Shown: positions 26,875 to 39,548 of the stretch, piece by piece | Layout: each line of letters begins with the position of its first letter | Position numbering within the stretch: position 1 is the first letter of the stretch | Assembly (NCBI RefSeq): GCF_017498085.1 | Contig: NZ_JAGBKM010000014.1 | Location: 26,705-90,704, forward strand | DNA length: 64,000 nucleotides | Direction: 5' to 3' | Source of the DNA: Psychrobacter coccoides | Lineage (GTDB): Bacteria > Pseudomonadota > Gammaproteobacteria > Pseudomonadales > Moraxellaceae | The notes under the pieces: generated by a model | Seen by the model: the letters and a program-made list of their open reading frames with translations, nothing else | Databases searched by the model: none | Told to the model about the DNA's origin: nothing | Position numbers and translations under genes: made by a program

Positions 26875-27334
26875 AGCCCTTTGCTCCATTCAAAATTTAG
26901 GTAGTACTTAAGTGCTTAAAGTATGTAAAAACATCTAAAGTCTATGAAAACATTCACAAAAGACAGCGATTGAAACACAGTTAACAATCAGAAACAAATG
27001 ATTTTACTTTATCAAACTTTTTTTTTGCTGTTTTAAGTATCCTATAAGCCATGATTATCTCATAAAAACAATTGGCACCTGTGCGGTCAATATCTAAAAG
27101 CAGCCTTGTTTAAAAGTAGTTTGCTAACACCACCATATGGGCTGTGAAGTGAGCTTGCTATAGGCTTACCCCATTGATAAAACAAGTAAGCCAGTGGACT
27201 TCTGACCAGTAAGCCAAAAAAAGCGCCAGATTAGAATGTTCTAATCTAGCGCTATTCAAACAACCTAACCACGTGAGATGCCTGTCTAATGTGCCACTAT
27301 CAATGCCCACGCACATATCGTTATTAGCAGCTGG
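26875..27334. other. Intergenic region upstream of the AbgT gene
   Basis: AT-rich spacer holding the AbgT promoter and, near its right end, the terminator of the small membrane protein gene. No other structure was recognised. Confidence 0.4.
27215..27253 (-). terminator. Terminator after the 88-aa membrane protein gene
   Basis: AGCGC-C-AGATTAGAA and TTCTAATCT-AGCGCT form a long stem with a single-base mismatch; on the minus strand a run of seven T follows. Confidence 0.8.
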
Positions 27335-27601
27335 CTATCGACGCTTACCTCTGATCAGACTATAAGCCCAGCTGCCAATCTTATAAAACCCAATGATCAT
27401 TAACACAAGCACTAGCGCTGCCAACACATAGGCCAACCAGTTAGGTAAAGGGCTGAGCCAGCCGATAGTAAAGGCCATACCCATATAAGTCTCTACTGGC
27501 CAATTGACGATCGGCGTTGGTGAGCCCGCATTAAACAAAGCCATAAAAATGACGATACCAATGATAGCGGTGATAACGCCTGCACGTTTATGATTATTCA
27601 T
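27335..27601 (-). CDS. Small two-TM membrane protein
   Basis: 88 aa. Membrane segments at about residues 8-26 and 52-72, separated by a loop with WPVETYMGMAFTIGW, and a basic tail (RGKRR). I do not recognise a family. It is divergent from the polyamine-binding gene and has its own terminator, which supports it as a real monocistronic gene. Confidence 0.6.
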   Translation of the reverse strand: MNNHKRAGVITAIIGIVIFMALFNAGSPTPIVNWPVETYMGMAFTIGWLSPLPNWLAYVLAALVLVLMIIGFYKIGSWAYSLIRGKRR

Positions 27602-27669
27602 AACACTCCCAAATAAATATAACTGGGTAAACTATACAAGGTGTTAACCATTAAATCACCATTTGCTAT

Positions 27670-27693
27670 GAGTATAATTGTATAATTACACTC
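27670..27693. promoter_or_regulatory. Operator-like palindrome overlapping two TATAAT boxes
   Basis: The 24 bases are 20/24 symmetric about the centre and contain two copies of TATAAT (27673-27678, 27681-27686). The site lies between the divergent 88-aa membrane gene and the polyamine-binding gene, 58 bases before the latter. Promoter plus operator is inferred. Confidence 0.4.
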
Positions 27694-27750
27694 AATATGT
27701 GTATATCATACATTCATCTTTTGTTATTGTTCTTCAGTTAGGAGAAGGTT

Positions 27751-28911
27751 TTGTCTCATACGTTATCCCAAACTTTGTCTCGCCTATTGACATCCACTCA
27801 TAGCGCTCCAAACACTACCACTGCTCGTAGCAGCCATATATTACCAAAAGCGCTACTGGCTGTATCTGTCGGCCTAGCACTTACTAGCTGTAGCAACTCC
27901 GATACCGCTACGACGGATGCGGCTGTCAGCAATCAAACCCTCAACCTGTACAACTGGTCTGAGTATATGCCGCAAGAGATTCTGGATGGCTTCGAAGCAG
28001 AAACCGGTATCTCGGTCAATTACACCACATTTGACTCCAACGAAGCCATGTATGCCAAACTCAAGCTGCTTGATGACTCAAGTCAGTACGACTTAGCGAT
28101 TCCATCGACGTACTATGTCGAAAAAATGGCAAACGAAGGTCTATTGCAAGAGCTGGATAAATCCAAAATAAGCAACTTTAACAACTTAGATACGTCGTTT
28201 ACCAACACCAAAGTCGACCCTGAAAATAAATACTCCATCCCTTATCTATGGGGCAGCACTGGTCTGGCCATCAATGGTGATGTCATTGACCCTGCGACCG
28301 TCAATAGCTGGAACGACCTGTGGCGTCCTGAGTATAAAGATCAGGTAATGCTCACCAATGATGTACGTGAAGTGTTTGGCATGGCACTACTCACCCTTGG
28401 TTATTCAGGCAACAGTAGTGACCCGGATGAGATCAAAGCCGCTTACGACAAGCTCACCACCTTGATGCCAAACGTCAAGACCTTTAACTCTGATGCCACA
28501 CGCATGCCTTATATCGAAGGCGAAACCAACCTAGGTATGACATGGAATGGTGAGTCTATTATTGCCAATAATGAAGGCTTGACCAGCTTGGTTTATAAAT
28601 ATCCAAGCGAAGGGGCGTTACTGTGGATGGACAACTTTGTCATCCCCAAAAATGCCAAACAAGTCGATGCCGCGCACCAGTTTATTGACTATATATTACG
28701 TCCTGAAAACGCTAAGATCGTCAGCGAAGAGATCGGTTATGCGTCACCCAATAGCGCCGTTCTTGAACTCTTAGATGAAGACACGCGTAACAACCCGACT
28801 ATCTATCCTACGCAAGAGATATTGGCCAAAGCTGAGTTTCAAGAAGATGTGGGTGATGAAGCCTTGCAGCTTTATCAACAGTATTGGGATAAGCTAAAAA
28901 CAGGGCGTTAA
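27751..28911 (+). CDS. Polyamine ABC transporter substrate-binding lipoprotein (PotD/PotF-like)
   Basis: 386 aa. After a long basic n-region a lipoprotein signal ends in LALTSC, so the mature protein starts with the lipidated Cys. The bacterial periplasmic-binding fold type II begins with LNLYNWSEYMPQEILDGFE and includes YDLAIPSTYYVEKM, IPYLWGSTGLAINGD and LGMTWNGESI, all typical of spermidine/putrescine-binding proteins. The start is TTG with GGAGAAGG just upstream. No potABC membrane or ATPase genes are adjacent; a clear terminator follows, so it is an orphan binding protein. Confidence 0.88.
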   Translation: MSHTLSQTLSRLLTSTHSAPNTTTARSSHILPKALLAVSVGLALTSCSNSDTATTDAAVSNQTLNLYNWSEYMPQEILDGFEAETGISVNYTTFDSNEAMYAKLKLLDDSSQYDLAIPSTYYVEKMANEGLLQELDKSKISNFNNLDTSFTNTKVDPENKYSIPYLWGSTGLAINGDVIDPATVNSWNDLWRPEYKDQVMLTNDVREVFGMALLTLGYSGNSSDPDEIKAAYDKLTTLMPNVKTFNSDATRMPYIEGETNLGMTWNGESIIANNEGLTSLVYKYPSEGALLWMDNFVIPKNAKQVDAAHQFIDYILRPENAKIVSEEIGYASPNSAVLELLDEDTRNNPTIYPTQEILAKAEFQEDVGDEALQLYQQYWDKLKTGR

Positions 28912-28932
28912 TACAGCAGCACATATCGTTTC

Positions 28933-28967
28933 AAAAGACGCTGACCATAATATCAGCGTCTTTTTTA
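28933..28967. terminator. Bidirectional terminator after the polyamine-binding gene
   Basis: AAAAGACGCTGA and TCAGCGTCTTTTTT pair across a short loop, between convergent genes. Confidence 0.85.
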
Positions 28968-28989
28968 TTGTGACCTCAAGCGTCTTATC

Positions 28990-30222
28990 CTATAAGCCTA
29001 AGTCAGTATCACCATACTCTTTGATTCTGCGGCGCTCACGACGCTGATAGCGCAACCCAGAAGCCGAAAACCACTGCGAATTGGTCGCCTGTAGTAAGTC
29101 GCTTAAGCGTTGCAATTGCGCTTGTAGCGTTTGAGTCAGCCAAAAATACCCTTGCCACTCAAATGCTAAGTCTTGTACACAAGGATAGTCCGTCACCACA
29201 ATATGAGTGATCGGACGAAATGCTTGATCAGTTGGGCTGCGTAGTACGGCAGCGATATGCTGCATGGCTTCCGTCAGCTCTTGTTGGTAGTGGGTCAGCA
29301 ATACATGATTATTATCATCAATCTCAATACTGGCAAGGCGTGGTGCAGCACTTAACAATAAGTCAATCGTGCCGATAATATTGCGGTGAGTGCGTTGAAT
29401 GCTCTCAATCGTTTCTTTATCAATACCAGACTCGCTTGTCGTTGCGGCCATATGAGGACGCACTGCCAGCAGGCGCTTATTGATTTCCTTTAACTCTCGA
29501 ATTAAATCTTTATTGACCGGCACATCTGGCATGTTACTACTGGAAGGATAGGTAATCTCTGGGAAGCTGGTGGATTTATCACTTTCAGAGGGCTTATATT
29601 TAGGGGTGTCTGCCTCAATATGCTCACTAACGCCTGCATACAGCTTACTACAAGCATCAAGATTGCTGGCCAATAAAAAACGCCACATCAAAGTAGACTT
29701 TAGTGGCAATACTAGAGTGACCGCCACTGCTACTCCGGCGCCTATCAAGATATTAAAGGCTCGATACAGACCATCTGTCGCCACATCACTGTGATCAGGA
29801 CTAGAGACAATCATGAGCATGGTAATACCTGTCAGCAGACCGATATAGCCAAGCTGCTTAATTGCGATATAACCAATGATCCCACTGATAATGCCAATCA
29901 ATAGATAATACAGCCACATCCAGTTCCCTAAATCTTGACTGAGCCATAAAAACCCCAGTCCTACCACCACGCCCAGCAGCGTCCCTAAGATGCGCTCCTT
30001 GGCCTTGGTATAAATCGCGCCCTGATACTGCAGCAACCCTAAAATAACGAACACGGTGATGGTTGCCCATTCACCATAAGGTATGTGAAAAAGACTGTTC
30101 AGCAACAGTGCCGCTAAAACAGCGATGCCCAAGCGTATCGCATGCAGGATATCGGCATGTAAATAACGAGCATAAGGCTCAACAAAGGGTGCGGTAAATC
30201 GATGCCAAAGTTTTGGTTTCAC
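28990..30222 (-). CDS. FUSC-family (YccS/aromatic acid exporter-like) membrane protein
   Basis: 410 aa. Six or so hydrophobic segments in the first 180 residues, with the FUSC-type block YGEWATITVFVILGLLQYQG and KAKERILGTLLGVVVGLGFL, followed by a long cytoplasmic helical domain (about 185-400). Many FUSC proteins have two such membrane blocks; this one has one and is about half length, so it may act as a dimer. Family members export aromatic acids or similar compounds; the substrate is unknown. Convergent with the polyamine-binding gene. Confidence 0.78.
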   Translation of the reverse strand: MKPKLWHRFTAPFVEPYARYLHADILHAIRLGIAVLAALLLNSLFHIPYGEWATITVFVILGLLQYQGAIYTKAKERILGTLLGVVVGLGFLWLSQDLGNWMWLYYLLIGIISGIIGYIAIKQLGYIGLLTGITMLMIVSSPDHSDVATDGLYRAFNILIGAGVAVAVTLVLPLKSTLMWRFLLASNLDACSKLYAGVSEHIEADTPKYKPSESDKSTSFPEITYPSSSNMPDVPVNKDLIRELKEINKRLLAVRPHMAATTSESGIDKETIESIQRTHRNIIGTIDLLLSAAPRLASIEIDDNNHVLLTHYQQELTEAMQHIAAVLRSPTDQAFRPITHIVVTDYPCVQDLAFEWQGYFWLTQTLQAQLQRLSDLLQATNSQWFSASGLRYQRRERRRIKEYGDTDLGL

Positions 30223-30289
30223 ACAAAGTTACTCTTTTTATAATACAGGTTTAAAAATAACAGGATATATCAAGACAAAATAAGTCATA

Positions 30290-30330
30290 AAAAATAACGT
30301 CTTTTACCTATTAAAAGATAAAAGACGTTA
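30290..30330 (-). terminator. Terminator after gltD
   Basis: TAACGTCTTTTA and TAAAAGACGTTA are perfectly complementary (12 bp). On the minus strand the stem is followed by TTTTTT-rich sequence, about 130 bases after the gltD stop. Confidence 0.7.
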
Positions 30331-30460
30331 AAGGTCAAAACATGCTAACACATAACCAGAAAAAATCCTCTGCAAGCTGGCTTTAGCTTTTGTTATGTGT
30401 TGAGAGTGATTATATGTGGCCTATACTTCATACCCTTTAAACATAACGTGGCGCTACTTG

Positions 30461-31894
<1,434 letters not shown>

Positions 31895-31941
31895 TTAAAA
31901 TACTGTTTCTTTAATATAATGTCTGCAACACCTCATGCTAA

Positions 31942-34900
31942 CTACTGAGGGTCAGCCGTGGTGGTTTTTAGCAGACTGGCAATATTTGCCGCTTTGGGCT
32001 TGACCAAATAAAACTTGCGCACATAGTGTTCAAAGTCCGCCAGTATCGTCCGACCCCAAGCGCTGCCTGTTTTATTGACATGAGTTTCGATCACATCCTG
32101 TAAGTAAATCCGATGTGCTTCTGTTTGCTCGCTGGAGATACGGTTTAAATCGATCAGCTCATGATTACAGCGATCAAAAAAGTCGCCATCCATATCGAGC
32201 ACATAAGCAAAGCCACCAGTCATACCCGCCCCGAAGTTAAGTCCCGTGCGTCCAAGAATAGTGACGATACCGCCAGTCATATACTCACAGCAGTGATCGC
32301 CTGTACCCTCAACGACTGCATGGGCACCAGAGTTACGTACACCAAAGCGCTCGCCTGCTGTGCCCGCCGCATATAGCTTGCCGCCAGTTGCCCCGTAAAG
32401 GCAGGTGTTGCCGATAATGGCTGTCTCTTGCGCTGTAAATATAGAGTCTTTTGGGGGATAAATGACAATCTCACCACCGGCCATGCCTTTGCCGACATAG
32501 TCGTTGGCATCACCTTCTAACTCAATATTTAAACCACCTGCATTCCACACACCTAAGCTCTGCCCTGCGGTGCCCGTTAGATACAGATTGATGGGCATAT
32601 CACTCATGCCAAGGTTGCCCCACACTTGCGCAATCTCACCTGAGATGCGCGCACCGATAGAGCGGTCACAATTACCAATATAATAACTATAGTTACCGCC
32701 CAGTCCTTTACGGATATTTAGCAGCATGTCACTGATCATCTGCTCAGCGAGCAAGCCTTTATCAAACGGCTCATTACGCTCAACCTGACAGGTTTGCGCC
32801 TTGCCGGAGCTTGCTGGATGACTAAACAGTAATGGCGATAAATCAAGATGACGCTGTTTGTCGGTATTGCCTTCTAGTACTTCGAGTAAATCTGTACGCC
32901 CCACCAACTCTTCCATACTGCGTACCCCGAGAGCGGCAAGCCATATACGGGTTTCAGTCGCCACAAACTTAAAGAAGTTGATGAGCATCTCTGCTTCACC
33001 GATGAAGTGCTCGTCACGCAGTTTGGCTTTTTGTGTGGCGACACCTGTCGGACAGTTATTGAGATGACAAATACGCAAATACTTACAACCAACGGCTATC
33101 ATCGGCGTGGTACCAAAACCAAAACTCTCTGCACCAAGAATAGCCGCTTTGACCACATCCAGACCTGTCTTTAGACCGCCATCAGTCTGTACTCGCACCT
33201 TATCACGTAGCCCGTTGACCCGCAGCGACTGATGCGTCTCAGCCAATCCTAGCTCCCATGGCGAGCCGGCGTGATGAATAGAAGATAGGGGCGAGGCAGC
33301 CGTACCACCATCATAGCCAGAGATGGTGATCAAATCAGCGTACGCTTTTGCCACACCCGTTGCAATCGTGCCGACACCAGGGCGAGAAACCAGCTTCACC
33401 GAGACCAAGGCATCTGGATTGACTTGCTTTAAGTCAAAAATCAGCTGAGCAAGATCTTCGATAGAATAAATATCATGATGCGGCGGCGGTGAGATGAGTG
33501 TCACCCCAGGTACAGAGTAACGCAGACGAGCAATCAAAGCATTGACCTTACCGCCAGGCAGCTGCCCGCCCTCCCCTGGCTTTGCGCCCTGTGCAACCTT
33601 AATCTGCATCACTTCTGCTGAGCGCAAGTAGGCGGGCGTGACCCCAAAACGACCAGACGCGATTTGTTTGATTTTTGAGTTGCGCAGCGTGCCATAACGT
33701 ACTGGATCTTCACCGCCCTCCCCTGAGTTTGAGCGCCCACCGATAGTATTCATCGCCATCGCTATGGCTTCATGAGCTTCTGGCGATAGCGCCCCAAGCG
33801 ACATGCCAGCTGAGTCAAAACGTGCGACAATTTGTGAGACGTCCTCTACCGCATTGATATCGATAGGGTTATCTGTATTTAACTGTAATAAGTCCCGCAA
33901 GGTCGCTACTGGGCGACTGTTAACCAAATCGGCATATTGGCGATAATTGTCATAATCACCTGTACGCACAGCCGTGTGTAGGCTATTAATCACCTCAGGA
34001 TTAAAGGCGTGATACTCTTTATTAAAGACGAACTTGAGTAAGCCCCCTTGATCCAGTGGCGCACGGCGCTTAAAAGCATTGGCGGCAAGTATGGCTTGAT
34101 CGGCTGCCAAGTCGTCAAAAGTAGCGCCCTTGATCCGGCTTTGTACGCCTTTAAAGCACAAGCTCACAACGTCTTCTGAAAGTCCAACAGCTTCAAACAG
34201 CTGAGCACCGCGATAAGAGACAATGGTAGAGATGCCCATTTTTGATAAGATTTTTAACAACCCTTTATCCAAGCCTTTACGAAAATTGACTCGTGCCTGA
34301 ATCGGATCGCCAAGCAGCTCACCAGTCGCTACCAAATCCTCAATCACATCATAAGCCAAGTAAGGATAAACACAGGTAGCACCAAAGCCAATCAATACCG
34401 CCACCTGATGTGAATCACGTGCCAGACCCGTCTCAATGATTAAGTTGGCATCGGTACGGATACCTTGAGCGATCAAATAATGGTGCACCGCACCTGTCAC
34501 CATAATGGCGTTGGCAGGCACTTTGTCGGTCGCAATGTCTTTGTCAGATAAGACGATCAAGGTATGACCAGCACGAACGCTACTGGCGACTTGCTCACAG
34601 ATACTCTTGATGGCAGCTGACAGCTCTAACGTACGCTCATAGTTTAGGTCGATACGTGCCAGCTGAAACGCTGGATCATCCAAAGCTTCAAGCTGCTGCA
34701 TTTTGCTGGCGGATAGCACAGGCGATGATAAGATAATACGGTGTGCGTCTTTTTTTGATGGTGCAAACACATTGGTTTGAGCACCGAGACAAGTCTGCAG
34801 CGACATGACGATCGACTCACGCAGCGGATCGATCGGTGGGTTGGTCACCTGTGCAAACTGCTGACGGAAGAAATCACCGACATGGCGAATCTGCTGTGAC

Positions 34901-36405
34901 AACACCGCCATCGGCGTATCATCACCCATCGAACCCACTGGCTCTTGGCCATTTTCGGCATTGGGACGGATGATTTCGGTGCGCTCTTCATTGGTAATGT
35001 GATACATCTTTTGCAGTGCTTTGAGCGCATCGCCACGGCAAGCCTTGGCCGCCAGCTCCTCTTCTATGCGCTCATCATCACGGATACGCATCGCCTCTTC
35101 ACGTAGCCATTTGCGGTACGGGTGTGCTTTTTTGAGCAAAGTGGCAATAGCCTTGGTATCTAAAATCTGACCGGTCATGGTATCGATGACCAGCATTTGA
35201 CCCGGACCAACCCGGCCTTTAGCCAGCACATCCTTGGGATCATAATCCCACACGCCAACCTCAGAAGCCACGGTGATATAGCCACTCTTCGTCGTCACCC
35301 AGCGTGATGGGCGTAGACCATTTCGATCGAGCATACAAACGGCATAGCGTCCATCCTGAAGCACTAGACCTGCAGGCCCGTCCCACGCCTCCATATGCTG
35401 CGAGTAAAACTCATAAAACGCCCGCAAGTCCATATCCATGCTATCAACATTTTGCCAAGCAGGTGGCACGAGTATCGACATCGCATGGAACAGATTCATA
35501 CCACCTGACATGAGCACTTCGAGCATATTATCTAAGCTTGATGAGTCAGAGCCTGTAAGGTTGACCAGTGGCGTCAATTCATTCAAATTGGGTAATTTAT
35601 CTGATTTAAGCTTTGGGGTGCGTGCTTCAGACCAGTTGCGGTTACCCGTGATGGTATTCAGCTCACCGTTATGCGCCAGATAGCGAAATGGCTGCGCAAG
35701 CGGCCAACGTGGCAGCGTATTGGTAGAAAAGCGCTGATGAAATACCACGATGTGCGAGGCCAAACGCTCATCTTGCAAATCCAAAAAAAATACGGGCAGG
35801 TCTGACGGCATCACCAAACCTTTATAAATAATCGTCTGACAGCTCAACGAGCACACATAAAACAGCTCATCGTCCACCAGACGTTGCTCTGCTTTTTTTC
35901 GCGCCACAAACAGCTTACGATTAAAGTCGTCAGATGATAATTCATCCGCTGCATTAACAAACACTTGCTTAAAATCAGGCAAAGTCTCACGGCCAATCTC
36001 ACCGACGATATTCAAATCAAGCGGCACATCTCGCCAACCCGCAACTTCTAGCCCTTGGGCGGTAATCTCATCACTGAGTACTTGTTGACTGTGTTTGGCC
36101 TTGCCATCGTCTAAATCGACAAACACCATACCTACGGCGAAGTTATCTGTGATAGTCAGCTGCTGCTCAGCGGCGATTTTTTGAAAAAACTCAGTCGGGG
36201 TAGCCAGTAACAACCCACAGCCATCACCCGTGCGACCATCAGCAGCAACGCCGCCACGGTGGGTCATACAGCTTAAACTATGAATGGCTGTCTTTACTAA
36301 ATCATGGCTGGCTTCACCCTCAATATGAGCGATCAAACCAAAACCACAGTTATCAGAGAAATCATCTGGTGTAGCCAGATGCGTATGGGAGGAAATCATT
36401 GACAT
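31942..36405 (-). CDS. gltB: Glutamate synthase (NADPH) large subunit
   Basis: Makes two glutamates from glutamine and 2-oxoglutarate. The N-terminal glutaminase (Ntn) domain begins at Cys20 ([18 protein letters not shown]), which becomes the catalytic N-terminus after propeptide removal. The FMN/2-oxoglutarate domain has [17 protein letters not shown] and the [3Fe-4S] motif [19 protein letters not shown]; the C-terminal glycine-rich beta-helix repeats ([14 protein letters not shown]) follow. About 1487 aa (E. coli about 1486 for the mature form). The start at 36405 has AAAGGA upstream; an in-frame ATG at 36444 lies upstream of that site. First gene of gltBD. Confidence 0.96.
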   Translation of the reverse strand: MSMISSHTHLATPDDFSDNCGFGLIAHIEGEASHDLVKTAIHSLSCMTHRGGVAADGRTGDGCGLLLATPTEFFQKIAAEQQLTITDNFAVGMVFVDLDDGKAKHSQQVLSDEITAQGLEVAGWRDVPLDLNIVGEIGRETLPDFKQVFVNAADELSSDDFNRKLFVARKKAEQRLVDDELFYVCSLSCQTIIYKGLVMPSDLPVFFLDLQDERLASHIVVFHQRFSTNTLPRWPLAQPFRYLAHNGELNTITGNRNWSEARTPKLKSDKLPNLNELTPLVNLTGSDSSSLDNMLEVLMSGGMNLFHAMSILVPPAWQNVDSMDMDLRAFYEFYSQHMEAWDGPAGLVLQDGRYAVCMLDRNGLRPSRWVTTKSGYITVASEVGVWDYDPKDVLAKGRVGPGQMLVIDTMTGQILDTKAIATLLKKAHPYRKWLREEAMRIRDDERIEEELAAKACRGDALKALQKMYHITNEERTEIIRPNAENGQEPVGSMGDDTPMAVLSQQIRHVGDFFRQQFAQVTNPPIDPLRESIVMSLQTCLGAQTNVFAPSKKDAHRIILSSPVLSASKMQQLEALDDPAFQLARIDLNYERTLELSAAIKSICEQVASSVRAGHTLIVLSDKDIATDKVPANAIMVTGAVHHYLIAQGIRTDANLIIETGLARDSHQVAVLIGFGATCVYPYLAYDVIEDLVATGELLGDPIQARVNFRKGLDKGLLKILSKMGISTIVSYRGAQLFEAVGLSEDVVSLCFKGVQSRIKGATFDDLAADQAILAANAFKRRAPLDQGGLLKFVFNKEYHAFNPEVINSLHTAVRTGDYDNYRQYADLVNSRPVATLRDLLQLNTDNPIDINAVEDVSQIVARFDSAGMSLGALSPEAHEAIAMAMNTIGGRSNSGEGGEDPVRYGTLRNSKIKQIASGRFGVTPAYLRSAEVMQIKVAQGAKPGEGGQLPGGKVNALIARLRYSVPGVTLISPPPHHDIYSIEDLAQLIFDLKQVNPDALVSVKLVSRPGVGTIATGVAKAYADLITISGYDGGTAASPLSSIHHAGSPWELGLAETHQSLRVNGLRDKVRVQTDGGLKTGLDVVKAAILGAESFGFGTTPMIAVGCKYLRICHLNNCPTGVATQKAKLRDEHFIGEAEMLINFFKFVATETRIWLAALGVRSMEELVGRTDLLEVLEGNTDKQRHLDLSPLLFSHPASSGKAQTCQVERNEPFDKGLLAEQMISDMLLNIRKGLGGNYSYYIGNCDRSIGARISGEIAQVWGNLGMSDMPINLYLTGTAGQSLGVWNAGGLNIELEGDANDYVGKGMAGGEIVIYPPKDSIFTAQETAIIGNTCLYGATGGKLYAAGTAGERFGVRNSGAHAVVEGTGDHCCEYMTGGIVTILGRTGLNFGAGMTGGFAYVLDMDGDFFDRCNHELIDLNRISSEQTEAHRIYLQDVIETHVNKTGSAWGRTILADFEHYVRKFYLVKPKAANIASLLKTTTADPQ

Positions 36406-37052
36406 GGCGAGTCCTTTTAAGTGAACGGGCAGCGTATTATCCAATGCGGAACATAAGCTGATGCCCGTAGGCAGAACGGGCTAACAAATATTCACCAAAC
36501 CGAATAAACAAATGGCGTGTTTAATCGCAAGCCTTAACGCCTCAAAAGTAATAAAAATAAGGGTTACTTTTTTGTTTGTTTTAGATCAAAGAATCGCTAG
36601 ATAGCATGCTGTTTTGCGATGATTGAATAGGTATTGATCTAAACATAGGTAAAGTTCGAATATTGGACGCTCTATGTTGCAGCGCTTAACCACTTTAAAA
36701 AAAGAAAATAGTAAGCGTCATAACACCCCTATCATACTTTCGATTTAAAGACAGCAAGCAGCGCCTAAGTCACGATATCTTCTGGTTCACTCATAAAAAT
36801 ACTTTATAAGCTTCTTAAAAAATACAGCAAACACAGCTGTTTACGATAACGATACAGAGCGTCGCCCACAGTTATCTTAGTGAATAGTTGACAAAAAATC
36901 TAGTTTTTTTCTGACTCACACAGCACATATTCTAATTTATAGATTGTTTGGTCACCCTAAACTCACTAAAAATAGCGGATGTCTAAATAAGAGAAACCCA
37001 CAAAGACAGTGCCTTTGTGGGTTTCTCTTAACCATAATATTTACAAAAAGGG
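36406..37052. other. Intergenic region upstream of gltB
   Basis: AT-rich, no gene recognised. It should hold the gltB promoter and leader. A short hairpin GCCCG/CGGGC is visible at about 36463-36481. The right end is the terminator of the SPOR-protein gene. Confidence 0.45.
36988..37030 (-). terminator. Long-stem terminator after the SPOR-protein gene
   Basis: TAAGAGAAACCCACAAAG (36988-37005) and its exact reverse complement (37013-37030) enclose a 7-nt loop. The 18-bp perfect stem lies 23 bases after the stop codon. The T tract is weak. Confidence 0.7.
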
Positions 37053-38168
37053 CTAGTCTGTTTTTTCTTCTATTAACGCTTTAATACTGTCCGTACTCTT
37101 TTTGGTATTATCTGTATTTGTGCTTTTATTGCTGGTGTTATTGGTAGCAGCGCTGGCTGTATTACTTCCATTGCTTGTATTGTTTGAGCCATTGCTGTTT
37201 TTATCAGCATTATTGGGAGCAGTATTGTCAGGTGCAGTATTTTGCGATTTAGGCGCGGGTGGCGTTGGGACCACTGGTAGATTTTTGTTATCTTGCGCAG
37301 TTTTATCTGTCGTTTCTTCTGTTTTAGGCTTAGTGGGTTGCACAACCTCACCATCCATCACGACCGTGCGCTCCTCATTCACAGCTAAGGTTGCAGACGT
37401 GTCCTCCGACTCACGAATACTCTGTGACTTATTATTCGATGTTTGATTAGCATTGTTAGCTGCGGCATTTTTATCTGCCTCGGCTTTTTCACGCATCGCA
37501 ACCTCATCTTGAGTCGGTTGTAATCGCACAGTCCGTGAACGTCTGGTACTAAGGTCCTTAATAGGCTTAGGGCGCTCATAGTTATCAATAATGCCGACAT
37601 AACGGTTGATTTCTTCTGGCAATACTCTCACGTTTGCGGGCAGCCCAAAGTCAATCAACTTAGCAGCACCGGCCGCTTCTTGCGGGCTACTCATCAGCCC
37701 ATAAGTCAACATATAACGTATCTGATCATTTCCATCGCGATAACGAAAGTAAGAAAACTTATCACGGTCATTACGTCCGTCTAAATAGCTGACAATAACC
37801 TCATGCTCAGCCACATTCATGACTTGCACCGTCCATTTGCCTTTGTTGGCTACTAAGAAGCTCTTGTCTTTAAACTCGTCAGGATAGTTACGCAAGTCAC
37901 GGATGGTGTCTTCAAAGTTAATAGGCTGCACATCAGTATCAAGCTCATGCAGAGCGTCGATAGACAAAGGCTGTTTCAGTTCAGTGCTTAACTCTTCTGG
38001 TGCGGATATCGGCTTGTTTTCAATCTTCGCCCCTATCGCTGGTGTCTGACTGAACATCCAGATTAGTGCAGTAACTACCCCGAGCAGCAAGGTCATCATC
38101 AGCCAAATCAACGCTTGACGACGATAGGACTTACTTACAGAACGAGTCGGTGAGCTCGATACGGGCAT
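37053..38168 (-). CDS. SPOR-domain membrane protein (DamX-like position)
   Basis: About 371 aa. One membrane helix (about residues 19-40, LIWLMMTLLLGVVTALIW) is followed by a periplasmic region. A SPOR-like domain (about 110-195, starting GKWTVQVMNV and including YMLTYGLMSSPQEAAGAAKL) probably binds denuded peptidoglycan glycan at the septum. A long asparagine/threonine/serine-rich tail follows it, so the domain is internal, not terminal as in E. coli DamX. The order aroK-aroB-SPOR gene matches E. coli aroK-aroB-damX. AAAGGAAG precedes the ATG at 38168; the longer frame to 38255 is unlikely. Confidence 0.72.
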   Translation of the reverse strand: MPVSSSPTRSVSKSYRRQALIWLMMTLLLGVVTALIWMFSQTPAIGAKIENKPISAPEELSTELKQPLSIDALHELDTDVQPINFEDTIRDLRNYPDEFKDKSFLVANKGKWTVQVMNVAEHEVIVSYLDGRNDRDKFSYFRYRDGNDQIRYMLTYGLMSSPQEAAGAAKLIDFGLPANVRVLPEEINRYVGIIDNYERPKPIKDLSTRRSRTVRLQPTQDEVAMREKAEADKNAAANNANQTSNNKSQSIRESEDTSATLAVNEERTVVMDGEVVQPTKPKTEETTDKTAQDNKNLPVVPTPPAPKSQNTAPDNTAPNNADKNSNGSNNTSNGSNTASAATNNTSNKSTNTDNTKKSTDSIKALIEEKTD

Positions 38169-38324
38169 GAACACTTCCTTTAAAGATAAAATAAAGCACA
38201 CTATTAAGCTTGAGCATAAAACACACTTAAGGACTAGACTATCATAACACTTCATCAGCCTTCAGCGTAACTGGCATTTATATGCACGTCGTAACCGTAT
38301 CGGCTTTGAGGTAATTCAGGTATG

Positions 38325-39407
38325 TTAAGACAATACTTCTGTCAGTAACTGTGCCTCAAAATCCTTTGTCAGCACAGCTTGCCCTAAAGATTTTAATAAA
38401 ATCAGACGAATCTGCCCGCCTTGCACTTTTTTGTCATGCCCCATCAGGCTCAGCGCCACATCAGGCGCAATCGATGGCGGATTGATTGGCAGATTGGCAA
38501 GTCGTAACACACGTTTGATACGAGCCACATCTGCATCACTGAGCCAGCCCATTTTTTGGGACAGCTCAGCAGCTTGTACCATACCAACAGCCACAGCTTC
38601 ACCATGTAACCAATTACCATAACCTTCATGTGTTTCAATCACATGCCCAAAAGTATGACCGAAGTTTAATAGGGCACGCACACCGGCTTCACGTTCGTCT
38701 TGAGCCACAAGATCAGCTTTATACTCGCAGCAGCGCTTGACGGCCTCACCAAGTATCGCCAAGTCTAGCGCCATCATGGCAGGCAAGTTGGTTTCTAACC
38801 ACTCTAAAAACTCGATGTCCATGATCAGTGCATACTTAATGACCTCAGCCAGTCCTGCCGACAGCTCACGCACCGGCAAGGTCTGCAGCGTACTCATATC
38901 AGCCAATACCATCTGTGGCTGCCAAAAAGCACCAATCATATTTTTGCCTTGGCTATGATTAATACCTGTCTTACCACCAACACTTGAGTCCACTTGTGAC
39001 AGCAAGGTGGTTGGAATCTGGATAAAGCTCACCCCACGCATAAAGCTTGCAGCAGCAAAGCCTGTCATGTCTCCGACGACACCGCCTCCTAATGCAATCA
39101 GTGTCACATCTCGATTAAAACGTGCTGTCATCAGTACATCGTAAATCTGGTTAATGCTGTCTTGGTTTTTATATTGCTCACCATCAGCTAATATACAGAC
39201 TGCGACCGTAAACGATTTTTCTAACTGCGTTTGTAGCTGTGACAAGTATAAAGGCGCAACTGTCTCATTGGTGACAATCAAGACTTGCTGACCACTGATA
39301 TAGGGGGTCACCTGCTCTGCCATTGCATGTTTATCCGTAATCACTATAGGATAATCATGACTTTGAGTATGAACGACTAAACTATCACTAAACAGAGGCG
39401 TTACCAT
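38325..39407 (-). CDS. aroB: 3-dehydroquinate synthase AroB
   Basis: Second step of the shikimate pathway: NAD- and metal-dependent conversion of DAHP to 3-dehydroquinate. The NAD-binding region [20 protein letters not shown], the substrate block [21 protein letters not shown] and the metal-ligand histidines in [12 protein letters not shown] and [10 protein letters not shown] are present, as is [15 protein letters not shown]. 360 aa, the normal length. It follows aroK by 141 bases. Confidence 0.97.
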   Translation of the reverse strand: MVTPLFSDSLVVHTQSHDYPIVITDKHAMAEQVTPYISGQQVLIVTNETVAPLYLSQLQTQLEKSFTVAVCILADGEQYKNQDSINQIYDVLMTARFNRDVTLIALGGGVVGDMTGFAAASFMRGVSFIQIPTTLLSQVDSSVGGKTGINHSQGKNMIGAFWQPQMVLADMSTLQTLPVRELSAGLAEVIKYALIMDIEFLEWLETNLPAMMALDLAILGEAVKRCCEYKADLVAQDEREAGVRALLNFGHTFGHVIETHEGYGNWLHGEAVAVGMVQAAELSQKMGWLSDADVARIKRVLRLANLPINPPSIAPDVALSLMGHDKKVQGGQIRLILLKSLGQAVLTKDFEAQLLTEVLS

Positions 39408-39548
39408 AAAGCATTCCTATATTGTATTTATGACTGCACTATCTAACTTTTTTGTAGCTGTTTTTTTGCGCTTTTTTTCGCTATAAAAACACAAGCCATG
39501 ATAAGTAGAGCAAGCAAATGGACTGTGTTGATCTTTCTATGGTTACTG

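Noticed and set aside
25523..26911. Plus-strand ORFs opposite the AbgT gene
   Set aside because: They are antisense frames of a membrane protein with clear family motifs on the other strand.
30295..30330. 12-bp inverted repeat as another REP or MITE
   Set aside because: It has no GTAG tetranucleotide and no second copy, and its minus-strand T tract fits the gltBD terminator.
37102..37446. Leu/Val-rich plus-strand ORF opposite the SPOR-protein tail
   Set aside because: It is the antisense of Asn/Thr-rich repeats in the SPOR protein and lacks a ribosome site or family similarity.
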